This document shows, piece after piece, positions 43,205 through 52,137 of a stretch of DNA of 64,000 nt; position 1 is the stretch's first letter, and each line of letters begins with the position of its first letter. The DNA comes from Actinokineospora fastidiosa (GTDB lineage: Bacteria; Actinomycetota; Actinomycetes; Mycobacteriales; Pseudonocardiaceae), in NCBI RefSeq assembly GCF_014648415.1, contig NZ_BMRB01000002.1:1137260-1201259 (forward strand), read 5' to 3'. Both the position numbers and the translations under genes were made by a program. The notes under the pieces were generated by a model. That model made no database searches. It was not told the DNA's origin and saw nothing but the letters and a program-made list of their open reading frames with translations.

Positions 43205-44401
43205 TCAGCAGTCGCAGCCGCAACAGTCACAATCGCAGTCGCAGCTGTCGCACCACGCGTCCCGCCGCTTGTCCGACCACGGCCCCGGGTACGGGTCGCG
43301 GCAGCACTGCTGGCACGTTCCGCACTCGTACAGGCACGCGCCGCAGCCCACGAACACTCCGCGCGGCCTGGGCTGCGGGTTCAGCCTGGGCCAGCGCCAG
43401 CACAGGCACCGCGACGGCCGGTCGGCGCGGTGCCGGTGGCCGTGCGGCGGCACCGGCCCGTGCGGGCCGTGCCCGTGCGCGGCGGGCGGCCTGCCCTCCG
43501 GCGGCAGCCACTGCGGGTGCAGGTGGCCCGGCTGGTGCCCGCCCGGCGGGTGGTGGGCCGCGAAGGCCCGGTGCACGGCCATGCCCAGCTCGTGCACCAG
43601 CAGGGCGTGCACCAGCTTCTGGTCGCGGAACTCCGCCTCGGCCAGCGCGAGCCGCACGCCCATCACGGCGTCGTCGCAGAGCCTGCGGATCTCGCCGAGG
43701 TCGGACCCGGTGGCGGTGATCGGGTTCCACTGGCCCGCGGCGCGGTCGGCGTCGAGGTCGTCCACGGCGTCGAGCAGGTGGGCGATGCGGCCGAACAGGC
43801 GCCCGGCCTCGGCCAGCGGCCCGGTGTTGCCCGGCCTGCCCGCCAGCACGGCGGTGTGGGCGAACGCGGCGGCCGTCGCCGTCTCGGTGGGCTCGGTGGC
43901 GGTCAGCACGGACGACCCGACGCCGACCGCGGCCTCGACCTCGCCCTGGCGGCCGACGGCGTCGAACAGGACCGCGGTGCCGAAGCCGAGGTCGGCACCG
44001 GTCCGGGCGCCCTGCCGCGCCCAGCGCCGGGCGACGGTGCGCGCCGCGGCGGCGACGGGCCTGCTGGCCAGCACGCCGTCGCGGTCCTCGACGTGGTCGC
44101 GCACCTTGGCCGAGGCGAGCACGAGCGACACCGCCGCGGCGAGCCGCGCGCCCGCCCCCTCGGCGACGGGCGTGCTGCGCATCGCGCGCAGCGGGCACGG
44201 CCCCGCGACCCGCCGGTCGTCGCGCTCGGCCTGGGCCTCCACGAGCGCGGAGATCGCGAGTCCGTCGTAGTTGGTCACGGTGCGGGCGAACTGGCCGTGG
44301 TCGTCGCGCAGGGCGAGGCAGAGGCCGCAGAGGTGGGCGAGCCACGACGTGGCGAGGTCGCCGGGCAGGCGGTGGCGGCAGGGCCGCAGGATTCCGAACA
44401 T
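43205..44401 (-). CDS. DUF5685-family protein with Cys/His-rich tail
   Basis: 398 residues. The N-terminal two thirds (FGILRPCRHRLPGDLATSWL, HLCGLCLALRDDHGQFAR) are helical and match the DUF5685 family of actinobacteria; function unknown. After residue 290 the protein changes to a His/Pro-rich stretch (HPPGGHQPGHLHPQW, HGHGPHGPVPPHGHRH) and ends in a cysteine-rich tail (GCGACLYECGTCQQCC, then CDSCDCDCDCCGCDC). Such a tail should bind metal ions or an iron-sulfur cluster. It starts at ATG 44401 and precedes uvrB on the same strand, 29 bp away. Confidence 0.85.
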   Translation of the reverse strand: MFGILRPCRHRLPGDLATSWLAHLCGLCLALRDDHGQFARTVTNYDGLAISALVEAQAERDDRRVAGPCPLRAMRSTPVAEGAGARLAAAVSLVLASAKVRDHVEDRDGVLASRPVAAAARTVARRWARQGARTGADLGFGTAVLFDAVGRQGEVEAAVGVGSSVLTATEPTETATAAAFAHTAVLAGRPGNTGPLAEAGRLFGRIAHLLDAVDDLDADRAAGQWNPITATGSDLGEIRRLCDDAVMGVRLALAEAEFRDQKLVHALLVHELGMAVHRAFAAHHPPGGHQPGHLHPQWLPPEGRPPAAHGHGPHGPVPPHGHRHRADRPSRCLCWRWPRLNPQPRPRGVFVGCGACLYECGTCQQCCRDPYPGPWSDKRRDAWCDSCDCDCDCCGCDC

Positions 44402-44524
44402 CGGGGGGTGGCCCTTTCCGGCACGGTGATCGCGCGGGAGCCTAGCCGGTATTCACCCGTTCGGGTGGGCAGTTCGGCGCGAAAGGACTGGGCTGCCGCG
44501 GGTCCTTGTGGGCACGATGGCGGC

Positions 44525-45094
44525 ATGTCCGCCGAAACCTCGGTCCCGCTCGCCCGCCGGGACCACACGACCCACGCCCCCAAGGTCGAGGTGTTCGATC
44601 CGGCCGCGAGGACCAACGTCGATCCGAAGGGCTTCGTCCGCCTGGTCGACGAGTACCGGCACATCGGTCCCGGGCTCTACATGGCCCGGCCGGTGGACGG
44701 CCACCGCCGCATCGCCTACTTCGAGTCCGCCCTGCTGCCCGCGATGGGCCTGCGCGTCTCCCGGTGGCGCGGCCACCCGGGTGTCGATCTCGGACACGAC
44801 TTCTACATCGACGTCGTCGACATCTCCGTGCACGGCGACCCCGCCAAGCACACCGACATCTGGCAGACGGTCGACCTCTACCTCGACGTCCTCGTCCGCA
44901 CGGGACGGTCGGTGTGGGTGGAGGACAACGACGAACTGCTCGCCGCCGTGCGCGCCGGGGTCCTCGACCTGGGCGCTGGCGAACGCGCCCTGTCCCGCGC
45001 GCAGCGGGCGGTCGCGGGCATCGCGCACGCCGGGTACGACGTGAACCGCTGGCTTGCCGGTCACGAGATCGTGGTGCCCTGGCATCCCCTTTAG
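44525..45094 (+). CDS. DUF402-family protein
   Basis: 189 residues. The conserved middle PGVDLGHDFYIDVVDISVHG and DIWQTVDLYLDVLVRTGRSV is the DUF402 core. Characterised relatives include a nucleoside di-/triphosphatase and FomD, which hydrolyse phosphate esters using Asp residues like those here. The exact substrate is unknown. ATG 44525 has no ribosome site, so translation may be leaderless. It is divergent from the DUF5685 gene. Confidence 0.82.
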   Translation: MSAETSVPLARRDHTTHAPKVEVFDPAARTNVDPKGFVRLVDEYRHIGPGLYMARPVDGHRRIAYFESALLPAMGLRVSRWRGHPGVDLGHDFYIDVVDISVHGDPAKHTDIWQTVDLYLDVLVRTGRSVWVEDNDELLAAVRAGVLDLGAGERALSRAQRAVAGIAHAGYDVNRWLAGHEIVVPWHPL

Positions 45095-45238
45095 TGGGGG
45101 ATGCGCGCCACGGTCAACCGCGGGTATTCGGTCGAGTCCGATTTTCGCTCGACCGATACCGCAGAGCGCACGAGTCGTGACATAACGAATCGGTTGGCGT
45201 GGTCACAGTCAGCGCGCTTGCGGCTACCCTCGGGCGAC

Positions 45239-45757
45239 GTGGGCACGACCATCACGCCGCAGCTGGTCGACATTGTCGACACGGTCACCGCGGTTCGCAG
45301 CTACTCGTCGGGAACCTCGCGCAGCCTGCGGGTCTGCCAGATCGAACGGTGGGGCCTGCGGTTGGAGTGCCCGACGCCGGAGGACCCGTTCGCCGACTCC
45401 GAGGTCACCTGGCTGCTGCCGGAGCTGAACCTGCGGCTGACCCAGCAGCGGCCGAGGTCCCGGCACGCCCGCACCGGCCCGAGCGTGCTCAGCGCCGTCC
45501 GGGTGCGCACGGACGGCAGGCTCTGGCGCACCACCGACCTGCTGCTCGGCCTGGCCGCGCCGGGCGGCACGTCCGCGCGGATCGTGCGCTCGGAGGAGTT
45601 CGCCGCCGCCGTGGCCGGGCGCGTGCTGCGCGCGGCCGACGCCGACCTGGCGCTGTGCACCGTCCACAAGACGCTGGAGGAGCTGAGCCGCTTCCGCCAC
45701 GACCTGTCGGCGTGGTTGGCCTACAAGCACATCTTCGAGGTGTGGCCGCCCTTCTAG
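45239..45757 (+). CDS. Hypothetical protein, 172 aa
   Basis: I do not recognise this soluble protein. GTG 45239 is chosen because TACCCT at 45224-45229 could be a -10 element that makes it leaderless; an in-frame GTG/ATG as far as 45101 is possible but gives a low-complexity N-terminus. Features are WGLRLECPTPEDPF, EVTWLLPELNLRLTQQR, RLWRTTDLLLGLAAPGG and a C-terminal helical block (CTVHKTLEELSRFRHDLSAW). Its stop shares CTAG with the convergent coaE gene. Confidence 0.62.
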   Translation: MGTTITPQLVDIVDTVTAVRSYSSGTSRSLRVCQIERWGLRLECPTPEDPFADSEVTWLLPELNLRLTQQRPRSRHARTGPSVLSAVRVRTDGRLWRTTDLLLGLAAPGGTSARIVRSEEFAAAVAGRVLRAADADLALCTVHKTLEELSRFRHDLSAWLAYKHIFEVWPPF

Positions 45758-46917
45758 GGCGTCCAGCCGGTCTCCCGCGCCCACGCCTCGGCGCGTCCGT
45801 GGGCCTGCTCGAACCAGGGCGTCTTGGCGTCGCCGTACTCGATGATGGTCCCGGCCCGGGCCGCGAGCGTCCGCTTGAGCTCCTCGTACTCCGCGCGCGC
45901 GGCGGCGTCGGCGCGCAGCCAGGCGGGGAACAGCAGGCCGTAGCGCCAGTTGGGCATGCCCTCCTGGCGGATGTGGACGTTGACCCACCGGTCGGGGTCG
46001 GCGCCGACGTGGGTGCGCTTGCGCCAGCGGGCCGGGTCGTCGTCCGCCGGGTACGGGGTGTCCTCCAGGCCGGGGTAGTGCGGGAAGCCCGCGTCGGCCA
46101 GCGGCGTCTCCAGCGCCTCGGCGGTGGCCGGGTCGGCGGTGACCTGGAAGTCGAGGACGTCCTTGGCGGCCAGGCCGGGCACCGACGTGGAGCCGACGTG
46201 GTCGACGCGGCAGCCGGTGGCCGCGGCGAGCCGGGCCCGGACGCGCTCGGCCTGCGCTGGCCAGGTCGGGTCGTACTCGACCAGCCGGGGCGCGCCGCGC
46301 GGGGTGTGGCGGCGCAGCCGCACGTTGGCCTCGTAGCGGACGATCCGGTCGGCCCAGAGCGCGTCGACCTCGGCGAGCACGAGGTCGGGGGTGCCGGAGT
46401 TGTCCAGCCAGACGTCGGCGAGGGCGCGCCGGGCCGCCTCGTCCGCCTGGGCGGCGATGCGGGCGCGGGCGTCGGCCTCGGCGAGGCCGCGCCCGACGAG
46501 CCGCTCGACCCTGGTCTCGACGGGAGCGTCCACGATGATCACCAGGTGGTAGAACGGGGCGAGGCCGTTCTCGACGAGCAGCGGCACGTCGTGCACGACG
46601 ACGGCGTCGGCGGGGGCGGTGGCGATCAGCTCGGCGGTGCGGGCGGCCACGCGCGGGTGGACGATCGCGTTGAGCCGCTTGCGGGCGTCGTCGTCGGTGA
46701 AGACGCGGGCGGCGAGGGCGGCGCGGTCGAGCGCCCCGTCGACGATGACGTCCCGGCCGAACTCGGCGGCGATCTCGGCGAGGCCGTCGGTGCCGGGCTC
46801 GACGACCTCCCGGGCGACGCGGTCGGCGTCGATGACGAGCGCCCCGTGTTCGGCGAGCCTGCCCGCCACCGTCGACTTGCCTGACCCGATCCCGCCGGAG
46901 AGCCCGATGCGCAGCAC
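45754..46917 (-). CDS. coaE: Dephospho-CoA kinase fused to a GrpB/UPF0157 domain
   Basis: 387 residues. The kinase half (1-200) has the P-loop GLSGGIGSGKST (Lys14) and HDVPLLVENGLAPFYHLVII; it phosphorylates dephospho-CoA in the last step of CoA synthesis. The C-terminal half (about 210-387) is a GrpB-like nucleotidyltransferase-fold domain (LVEYDPTWPAQAERVRARL, VDHVGSTSVPGLAAKDVLDF). This fusion is usual in actinobacteria, including M. tuberculosis CoaE, where the extra domain is reported to help folding. The kinase is essential in most bacteria. Confidence 0.95.
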   Translation of the reverse strand: MLRIGLSGGIGSGKSTVAGRLAEHGALVIDADRVAREVVEPGTDGLAEIAAEFGRDVIVDGALDRAALAARVFTDDDARKRLNAIVHPRVAARTAELIATAPADAVVVHDVPLLVENGLAPFYHLVIIVDAPVETRVERLVGRGLAEADARARIAAQADEAARRALADVWLDNSGTPDLVLAEVDALWADRIVRYEANVRLRRHTPRGAPRLVEYDPTWPAQAERVRARLAAATGCRVDHVGSTSVPGLAAKDVLDFQVTADPATAEALETPLADAGFPHYPGLEDTPYPADDDPARWRKRTHVGADPDRWVNVHIRQEGMPNWRYGLLFPAWLRADAAARAEYEELKRTLAARAGTIIEYGDAKTPWFEQAHGRAEAWARETGWTP

Positions 46918-46929
46918 CGGGGCATTGTG

Positions 46930-47523
46930 TCAGGAGCCGCCGCCGGGCGCGGTCAGCGCCCGGTCCGCGATCGCGGGCAGGACGCGTCGGGCCTGGTCGT
47001 CGGGCAGCAGCCTGGGCGAGGCGTCGACGACCACGGTCACGCGCCCGTGGCGGGCCACGACCATCCGGGACGCGCCCTCGATGTAGTGGCCGCGGCCCGC
47101 GCCGACGGCGACCTCGGTGACGGCCGCGCCCAGCTTGCGCTCGTCGCCGATGGTCAGCTCGACGCGCGCCTGCGCGGCGGCGGGCGTCTCGTAGGAGGCG
47201 AGGGTGACGATGAGCGCGGCCTTGGACCGGTCACCCGAGGGGACGCCGAAGTAGCAGTCGACGCGGGCGGTGCGCTTGATGTCGGGGACGGGCACGCCCG
47301 CGACCTCCTGCGTGCCGCCGCCGACCTTGACCTTGAGCGCGGCGAGGTCGTCGTCGGTGATCACCAGCCCGCAGTCGCGCGGCACCTTCCGCTCGGCCCT
47401 GGGCGTCGGCTTCGGGGTCGTGGTGGTGAACAGCGGGATCTCGGGCATGGTGGCGGGCTCGGTCGGGCCGGACCCGCAGCCCGCGAGCAGCAGGAGCGGT
47501 CCCCACAGCCACCTGGCGCGCAT
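46930..47523 (-). CDS. Putative lipoprotein (DUF3558-like)
   Basis: 197 residues; the lipobox LLLAGC (Cys at about 16) follows a short hydrophobic signal, so the protein is lipid-anchored outside the membrane. A Thr/Pro-rich linker (LFTTTTPKPTPRAERK) leads to a domain with two cysteines (VPRDCGLV and RVDCYFG), probably a disulfide, and a C-terminal RGHYIEGASRMVVARHGRVT. This resembles DUF3558-type lipoproteins of Pseudonocardiales. It lies between rpsA and coaE on the same strand. Confidence 0.78.
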   Translation of the reverse strand: MRARWLWGPLLLLAGCGSGPTEPATMPEIPLFTTTTPKPTPRAERKVPRDCGLVITDDDLAALKVKVGGGTQEVAGVPVPDIKRTARVDCYFGVPSGDRSKAALIVTLASYETPAAAQARVELTIGDERKLGAAVTEVAVGAGRGHYIEGASRMVVARHGRVTVVVDASPRLLPDDQARRVLPAIADRALTAPGGGS

Positions 47524-47580
47524 GGCACAACGGTAGGCCCGAGCCCGGGCTGTCCGCGACGGATCGACCGGGTGAAACGG

Positions 47581-47617
47581 CCAGTGGCCCCGCACCGGAT
47601 CGGTGCGGGGCCACTGG
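47581..47617 (-). terminator. Strong rpsA terminator
   Basis: CCAGTGGCCCCGCACCG (47581-47597) pairs perfectly with CGGTGCGGGGCCACTGG (47601-47617), a 17-bp stem with a 3-nt loop. It starts 12 bp past the rpsA stop, which fits the end of a highly expressed transcript. Confidence 0.9.
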
Positions 47618-47629
47618 CGGTGGAAACGA

Positions 47630-49132
47630 TCAGACTCCGCCGGAGAGCTTCTCGCGGAGCGCGGCGAGCTGCTCGTCGCTGGCCAGGGTGCCGCCGCTCT
47701 GCGCGGCCTGCTCCCCGCCACCGGACGAGTAGTTCTGCTCGCCACCGGCGCTGCCACCCGTGGCCGCCTCGGCCGCCGCGGCGGCGTCGAGCTCGGCGGC
47801 CTTGGAGACCTGGCGCATGTGGGCCTCGTAGCGGGTGTGGGCCTCGGCGTACTGCCGCTCCCACTCCTCGCGCTGCTTCTCGAAGCCTTCCTGCCACTCC
47901 TGGGTGTCCGGGTCGAAGCCCTCGGGGTAGATGTAGTTCCCCTCGGTGTCGTACTCGGCGGCCATGCCGTACTGGGTCGGGTCGAACTCCGAGTCCGGCG
48001 TGAAGCCCTCGTTGGCCTGCTTCAGCGACAGCGAGATGCGGCGGCGCTCCAGGTCGATGTCGATGACCTTGACCATGACCTCGTTGCCGACCTGCACGAC
48101 CTGCTCCGGGATCTCCACGTGGCGCTCGGCCAGCTCGGAGATGTGGACCAGGCCCTCGATGCCCTCGTCCACCCGGACGAACGCGCCGAACGGCACCAGC
48201 TTAGTGACCTTGCCCGGCACGATCTGGCCGATCGCGTGGGTGCGGGCGAACTGGCGCCACGGGTCTTCCTGGGTGGCCTTGAGCGACAGCGACACGCGCT
48301 CGCGCTCCATGTCCACGTCCAGGACCTCGACCGTGACCTCCTGGCCGACCTCGACGACCTCGGAGGGGTGGTCGATGTGCTTCCAGGACAGCTCGGAGAC
48401 GTGCACCAGGCCGTCGACGCCGCCGAGGTCCACGAACGCGCCGAAGTTGACGATCGAGGACACGACGCCCTTGCGGACCTGGCCCTTCTGCAGCTGGTTG
48501 AGGAACTCGCTGCGGACCTCGGACTGGGTCTGCTCCAGCCACGCCCGGCGAGACAGGACCACGTTGTTGCGGTTCTTGTCCAGCTCGATGATCTTGGCTT
48601 CGAGCTCGCGGCCGACGTAGGGCTGCAGGTCGCGCACGCGGCGCATCTCGACCAGCGACGCGGGGAGGAAGCCCCGCAGGCCGATGTCGAGGATCAGGCC
48701 GCCCTTGACGACCTCGATGACCGTGCCACGAACCGGCTCGTCCGCCTCCTTGAGGGCCTCGATCGTGCCCCACGCCCGCTCGTACTGCGCGCGCTTCTTG
48801 GACAGGATGAGGCGGCCCTCCTTGTCCTCCTTCTGGAGAACCAGGGCCTCGACCTCGTCGCCGACCGAGACAACCTCGGCGGGGTCGACATCATGCTTGA
48901 TCGACAACTCACGAGAGGGGATGACACCCTCGGTCTTGTAGCCGATGTCGAGCAGGACCTCGTCCCGGTCGACCTTGACGATCGTGCCCTCGACGATGTC
49001 GCCATCGTTGAAGTACTTGATCGTCGCGTCGATCGCGGCGAGGAACTCCTCCTCAGTCCCGAAGTCGTTGATGGCGACCTGCGGCTTGTTCGCCTGCGCG
49101 GCAGTCGGGACGGTGGTGGTGTCGGTGGACAT
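47630..49132 (-). CDS. rpsA: Ribosomal protein S1
   Basis: 500 residues with four S1 RNA-binding repeats (starting near DIVEGTIVKVDRDEVLLDIG, PVRGTVIEVVKGGLILDIGL, GQVRKGVVSSIVNFGAFVDL and IVPGKVTKLVPFGAFVRVD). A long acidic, Ala/Gly-rich tail follows that ends LASDEQLAALREKLSGGV. This is the actinobacterial form, shorter than the six-repeat E. coli protein. It recruits mRNA to the 30S subunit. ATG 49132 has no good ribosome site, as is common for rpsA. A TAGGAT -10-like element lies upstream on the minus strand near 49268. Confidence 0.97.
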   Translation of the reverse strand: MSTDTTTVPTAAQANKPQVAINDFGTEEEFLAAIDATIKYFNDGDIVEGTIVKVDRDEVLLDIGYKTEGVIPSRELSIKHDVDPAEVVSVGDEVEALVLQKEDKEGRLILSKKRAQYERAWGTIEALKEADEPVRGTVIEVVKGGLILDIGLRGFLPASLVEMRRVRDLQPYVGRELEAKIIELDKNRNNVVLSRRAWLEQTQSEVRSEFLNQLQKGQVRKGVVSSIVNFGAFVDLGGVDGLVHVSELSWKHIDHPSEVVEVGQEVTVEVLDVDMERERVSLSLKATQEDPWRQFARTHAIGQIVPGKVTKLVPFGAFVRVDEGIEGLVHISELAERHVEIPEQVVQVGNEVMVKVIDIDLERRRISLSLKQANEGFTPDSEFDPTQYGMAAEYDTEGNYIYPEGFDPDTQEWQEGFEKQREEWERQYAEAHTRYEAHMRQVSKAAELDAAAAAEAATGGSAGGEQNYSSGGGEQAAQSGGTLASDEQLAALREKLSGGV

Positions 49133-49322
49133 CAGGTAGGTGGCTCCGCTACGGATTTGGGGTCGTTGTGGACAATGTGCGGCGCGCGGCGGACAACACG
49201 TCGCCGACGGACACCCAAATGCATGGAGATAGGCAGGCCAGCACGAAATCCACTGCGCGGGCGATATCCTACGCGGCTGGCCGCTGCCTGGGCAAACCTG
49301 GGGTGGCTGCGAAGATGGACCG

Positions 49323-50153
49323 GTGTCCAGCGACAGCCACGTCAGCGCGGAACGGGCCCTCGGCACCGCCGGGATCGCCCGCAGGCCGGTCGGGTCGACG
49401 GAGTCCCAGGCGGCGAATATCGCCTGGTGGGACGCCGACGCCGACGATTACCACGCCGAGCACGGCGAGTTCATCGGACCGGCGGAGTTCCGCTGGTGCC
49501 CGGAGGGGCCGACCGAGGCCGAGGTCGGCTTCCTCGGAGAGATCGCGGGCCGGTCGGTGCTGGAGGTGGGCTGCGGCTCGGCGCCGTGCGCGCGCTGGCT
49601 GACCGCGCAGGGAGCCTATGCCGTCGGGCTGGACCTGTCCGCGGGGATGCTGGCGCACGCGCGCCGGATGAACGCGGCGACGGGCATCGCCGTGCCCCTG
49701 GTCCAGGCGAACGGCGAGCGGCTGCCGTTCGCCGACGGCTCCTTCGACCTGGCCTGCTCGGCGTTCGGCGCGGTGCCGTTCGTGCCCGACGTCGGGGCGG
49801 TGTTCGCCGAGGTGGCGCGCGTCGTGCGGCCGGGCGGGACGTGGACGTTCGCGGTGACCCACCCGATGCGGTGGATCTTCCCGGACGACCCGGGGCCGGA
49901 CGGGCTCACCGCGCGGACCTCCTACTTCGACCGGACGCCGTACGTCGAGGTGGACGCGGAGGGGCGCGCGACGTACGTGGAGCACCACCGGACCCTGGGC
50001 GACTACATCAGCGCGCTCGACGACGCCGGGTTCCACCTGTTCGACCTGGTGGAGCCGGAGTGGCCGGAGGGGCACACCCGCGAGTGGGGCCAGTGGAGCC
50101 CGCTGCGCGGCAGGCTGTTCCCCGGGACCGCGATCTTCCGGTGCGTGCGGTGA
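49323..50153 (+). CDS. Class I SAM-dependent methyltransferase
   Basis: 276 residues. Motif I is SVLEVGCGSAPCARWL (about 77-92), motif II VGLDLSAGM, motif III region LPFADGSFDLACSAFGAVPF, and post-motif RPGGTWTFAVTHPMRW. It resembles the UbiE/Methyltransf_11 family; the HPMRW/RTSYFDRTPYVEV segment is typical of a conserved actinobacterial group. Substrate unknown. GTG 49323 is divergent from rpsA. Its stop overlaps the next gene as GTGA, so the two are coupled. Confidence 0.88.
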   Translation: MSSDSHVSAERALGTAGIARRPVGSTESQAANIAWWDADADDYHAEHGEFIGPAEFRWCPEGPTEAEVGFLGEIAGRSVLEVGCGSAPCARWLTAQGAYAVGLDLSAGMLAHARRMNAATGIAVPLVQANGERLPFADGSFDLACSAFGAVPFVPDVGAVFAEVARVVRPGGTWTFAVTHPMRWIFPDDPGPDGLTARTSYFDRTPYVEVDAEGRATYVEHHRTLGDYISALDDAGFHLFDLVEPEWPEGHTREWGQWSPLRGRLFPGTAIFRCVR

Positions 50154-51061
50154 TCCTGGACGCCCTGACGCGCGCGCAGGCGGCCCGGTTCGCCGCGCTG
50201 GACCCGCTGCTGCCCGAGCCCGCTCCCCCGCCGGACGGCGCGGTGCTGACCGCGGCGCTGCCCGGCGGCGAGCGGGTGGCCGGGGTGGTGGTGCGGACGC
50301 TGCACCAGCCCGGGGCGGCGCAGACGCTGTGGTCGGCGCGCGATGTGCGCGAGCTGCACCCGATCGTCGGCGGGACCGGGGGTGCGGGCGTGGACGCGCT
50401 GCTGAGCCGGTGGCGGCAGCGGCTGGAGCCGTCGGGGCCGGACTCGTCGTGCGTGGTGACCTGGCCCAGCCGGGACGCGGAGGCGACCGCGCCGCTGCTG
50501 GCGCACGGGTTCGTGCCGCTGACCGTGCTCGCGGCGCGGACCGGGCGGCTGCCGCTGGGGACGAGCGTGTGCTCGGTGCGCAGGGCGACGCCCGCGGACC
50601 TGGACGCGCTGGTGGACCTGGCGATGGCCGAGGTCGAGTACGCGGCGCTGGTGGGCGGCGGGATCGTGCGGCCGGACGCGCGGGCGATCAAGCGCGCGAC
50701 GGTGTCCGGGCACCTGGAGCGCGGCGACCCGACCTGGATCGCGGAGCTGGAGGGCGTCGCGGTCGGCATGGTCGAGGCGTGGGAGACCGACGCGCAGCCG
50801 GGCAGCTGGGCGCGCACCCGGGTGCGGGCGGGGCGCTGGGTGTTCGTGAACTGCCTGTCCGTGCTGCCGTCGGCGCGCGGGCTTGGGGTGGGGCGGACGC
50901 TGATGGACGCGGTGCACGGCGCGCTGCTGGGGCCGCGGTCGGCGGGGTCGTTCCTGTACTACAACCCGCCGAACCCGCTGTCGCCGACGTTCTGGGCGCG
51001 CCAGGGGTACCGGCCGCTGTGGACGGTGTGGGAGCTGCGCCCGGCCGACGCCCTGCGCTGA
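50150..51061 (+). CDS. GNAT-family N-acetyltransferase
   Basis: 303 residues, GTG 50150 overlapping the methyltransferase stop. The C-terminal GNAT domain has VFVNCLSVLPSARGLGVGRT (about 229-248), whose V-x-x-x-R-G-x-G-x-G segment binds acetyl-CoA, and a final FLYYNPPNPLSPTFWARQGY with RPLWTVWEL. The N-terminal half is a second, degenerate GNAT-like region. Co-translation with a methyltransferase suggests modification of a shared substrate, but nothing identifies it. Confidence 0.85.
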   Translation: MILDALTRAQAARFAALDPLLPEPAPPPDGAVLTAALPGGERVAGVVVRTLHQPGAAQTLWSARDVRELHPIVGGTGGAGVDALLSRWRQRLEPSGPDSSCVVTWPSRDAEATAPLLAHGFVPLTVLAARTGRLPLGTSVCSVRRATPADLDALVDLAMAEVEYAALVGGGIVRPDARAIKRATVSGHLERGDPTWIAELEGVAVGMVEAWETDAQPGSWARTRVRAGRWVFVNCLSVLPSARGLGVGRTLMDAVHGALLGPRSAGSFLYYNPPNPLSPTFWARQGYRPLWTVWELRPADALR

Positions 51062-51084
51062 GCCTTCCGGGCATAGTCGGGATC

Positions 51085-52050
51085 ATGCGATACCGACTCT
51101 TCGGCACTACCGGGCTGCGCGTCTCGGAACTCCTGCTGGGCACGATGGCGTTCGACGACGCCGACCAGGCGCGCCGCCTGATCGGGGCGTACGCCGACGC
51201 GGGCGGCAATGTCCTGGACACCGCGTCCGCCTACGGAGAGGGCGAGGCGCTGCTCGGCTCGGTGGTCGCCGACCGGGACCGGTTCGTGATCGCCACGAAG
51301 TACACCCTCACCCGGGACGCGACCGACCCCAACGGGGGCGGGAACCACCGCAAGAACCTGGTGCTGTCGCTGGAGCGGAGCCTGCGCAGGCTGCGCACGG
51401 ACTACGTCGACATCCTCTGGGTGCACGTCTGGGACCGGCACACGCCGGTGGAGGAGACCATGCGGGCGCTGGACGACGCCGTCCGCGCGGGCAAGGTGCT
51501 CTACATCGGGATCTCCGACTCCCCCGCCTGGCTCACGGCGCGGGCGAACACGCTGGCGGAGTGGCGCGGCTGGACGCCGTTCGCGGGGCTGCAGGTGCCG
51601 TACAGCCTGCTGAACCGCGACGCCGAGCGCGAGCTGCTGCCCATGGCCGACGCGCTCGGGCTCAGCGTCGCGGCGTGGGCCCCGCTCGCGGCGGGCAAGC
51701 TGGCGGGCGGCACCAGGCGCAGCGACCCGGGCTCGCTCACCGGGCGGGAGCGCGCGGCGGCCGACGCGGTGCGGGCGGTCGCGGACGAGCTCGGCGCGAC
51801 CCCGGCCCAGGTCGCCGTCGCGTGGACGCGGCGCCGGTCGCGCTCGGTGCTGCCGCTGGTGGGGGCGCGCGATGTCGACCAGCTCACCGACGTCCTGCGG
51901 TCCGTGGACCTGACCCTGCCCGACGAGGCGGTCGCGCGGCTGGAGGCGGCCGTGGAGTTCCGGCTGGGCTTCCCCGCCGACTTCATCGCCGAGTGCGAGC
52001 CCAGCCCGTTCGTCTTCGGCGACGCCGCCACCCGGGTCGACGGGCGGTAG
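51085..52050 (+). CDS. Aldo/keto reductase
   Basis: 321 residues. Opening MRYRLFGTTGLRVSELLLGT; catalytic Asp and Tyr in GGNVLDTASAYGEGE, Lys in VIATKYTLT and His in ILWVHVWDRHTP. This is the AKR11/AKR9-like group of NADPH-dependent reductases. ATG 51085 is 23 bp after the GNAT stop, so it may be in the same transcript. Substrate unknown. Confidence 0.9.
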   Translation: MRYRLFGTTGLRVSELLLGTMAFDDADQARRLIGAYADAGGNVLDTASAYGEGEALLGSVVADRDRFVIATKYTLTRDATDPNGGGNHRKNLVLSLERSLRRLRTDYVDILWVHVWDRHTPVEETMRALDDAVRAGKVLYIGISDSPAWLTARANTLAEWRGWTPFAGLQVPYSLLNRDAERELLPMADALGLSVAAWAPLAAGKLAGGTRRSDPGSLTGRERAAADAVRAVADELGATPAQVAVAWTRRRSRSVLPLVGARDVDQLTDVLRSVDLTLPDEAVARLEAAVEFRLGFPADFIAECEPSPFVFGDAATRVDGR

Positions 52051-52104
52051 CGGGCGTCACCCGTCCTCCGGTTGCCCCTCGGTCCCGCGCGGCGCAGAAT
52101 GTGA

Positions 52105-52118
52105 ACTGACCGGTCAGT
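52105..52118. promoter_or_regulatory. Perfect palindrome, probable operator of the TetR at 54715
   Basis: ACTGACCGGTCAGT is a perfect 14-bp palindrome 20 bp before the first gene of the YhgE operon. ACTGACCGGTCAGT-type sites are common for TetR regulators, and the operon ends with one. Confidence 0.7.
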
Positions 52119-52137
52119 CTAAATCGGGGGTCGGGTC

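Noticed and set aside
40899-44270. Very long plus-strand frame opposite uvrB and the DUF5685 gene
   Set aside because: A codon-bias shadow of two well-supported minus-strand genes; its translation is repetitive and matches nothing.
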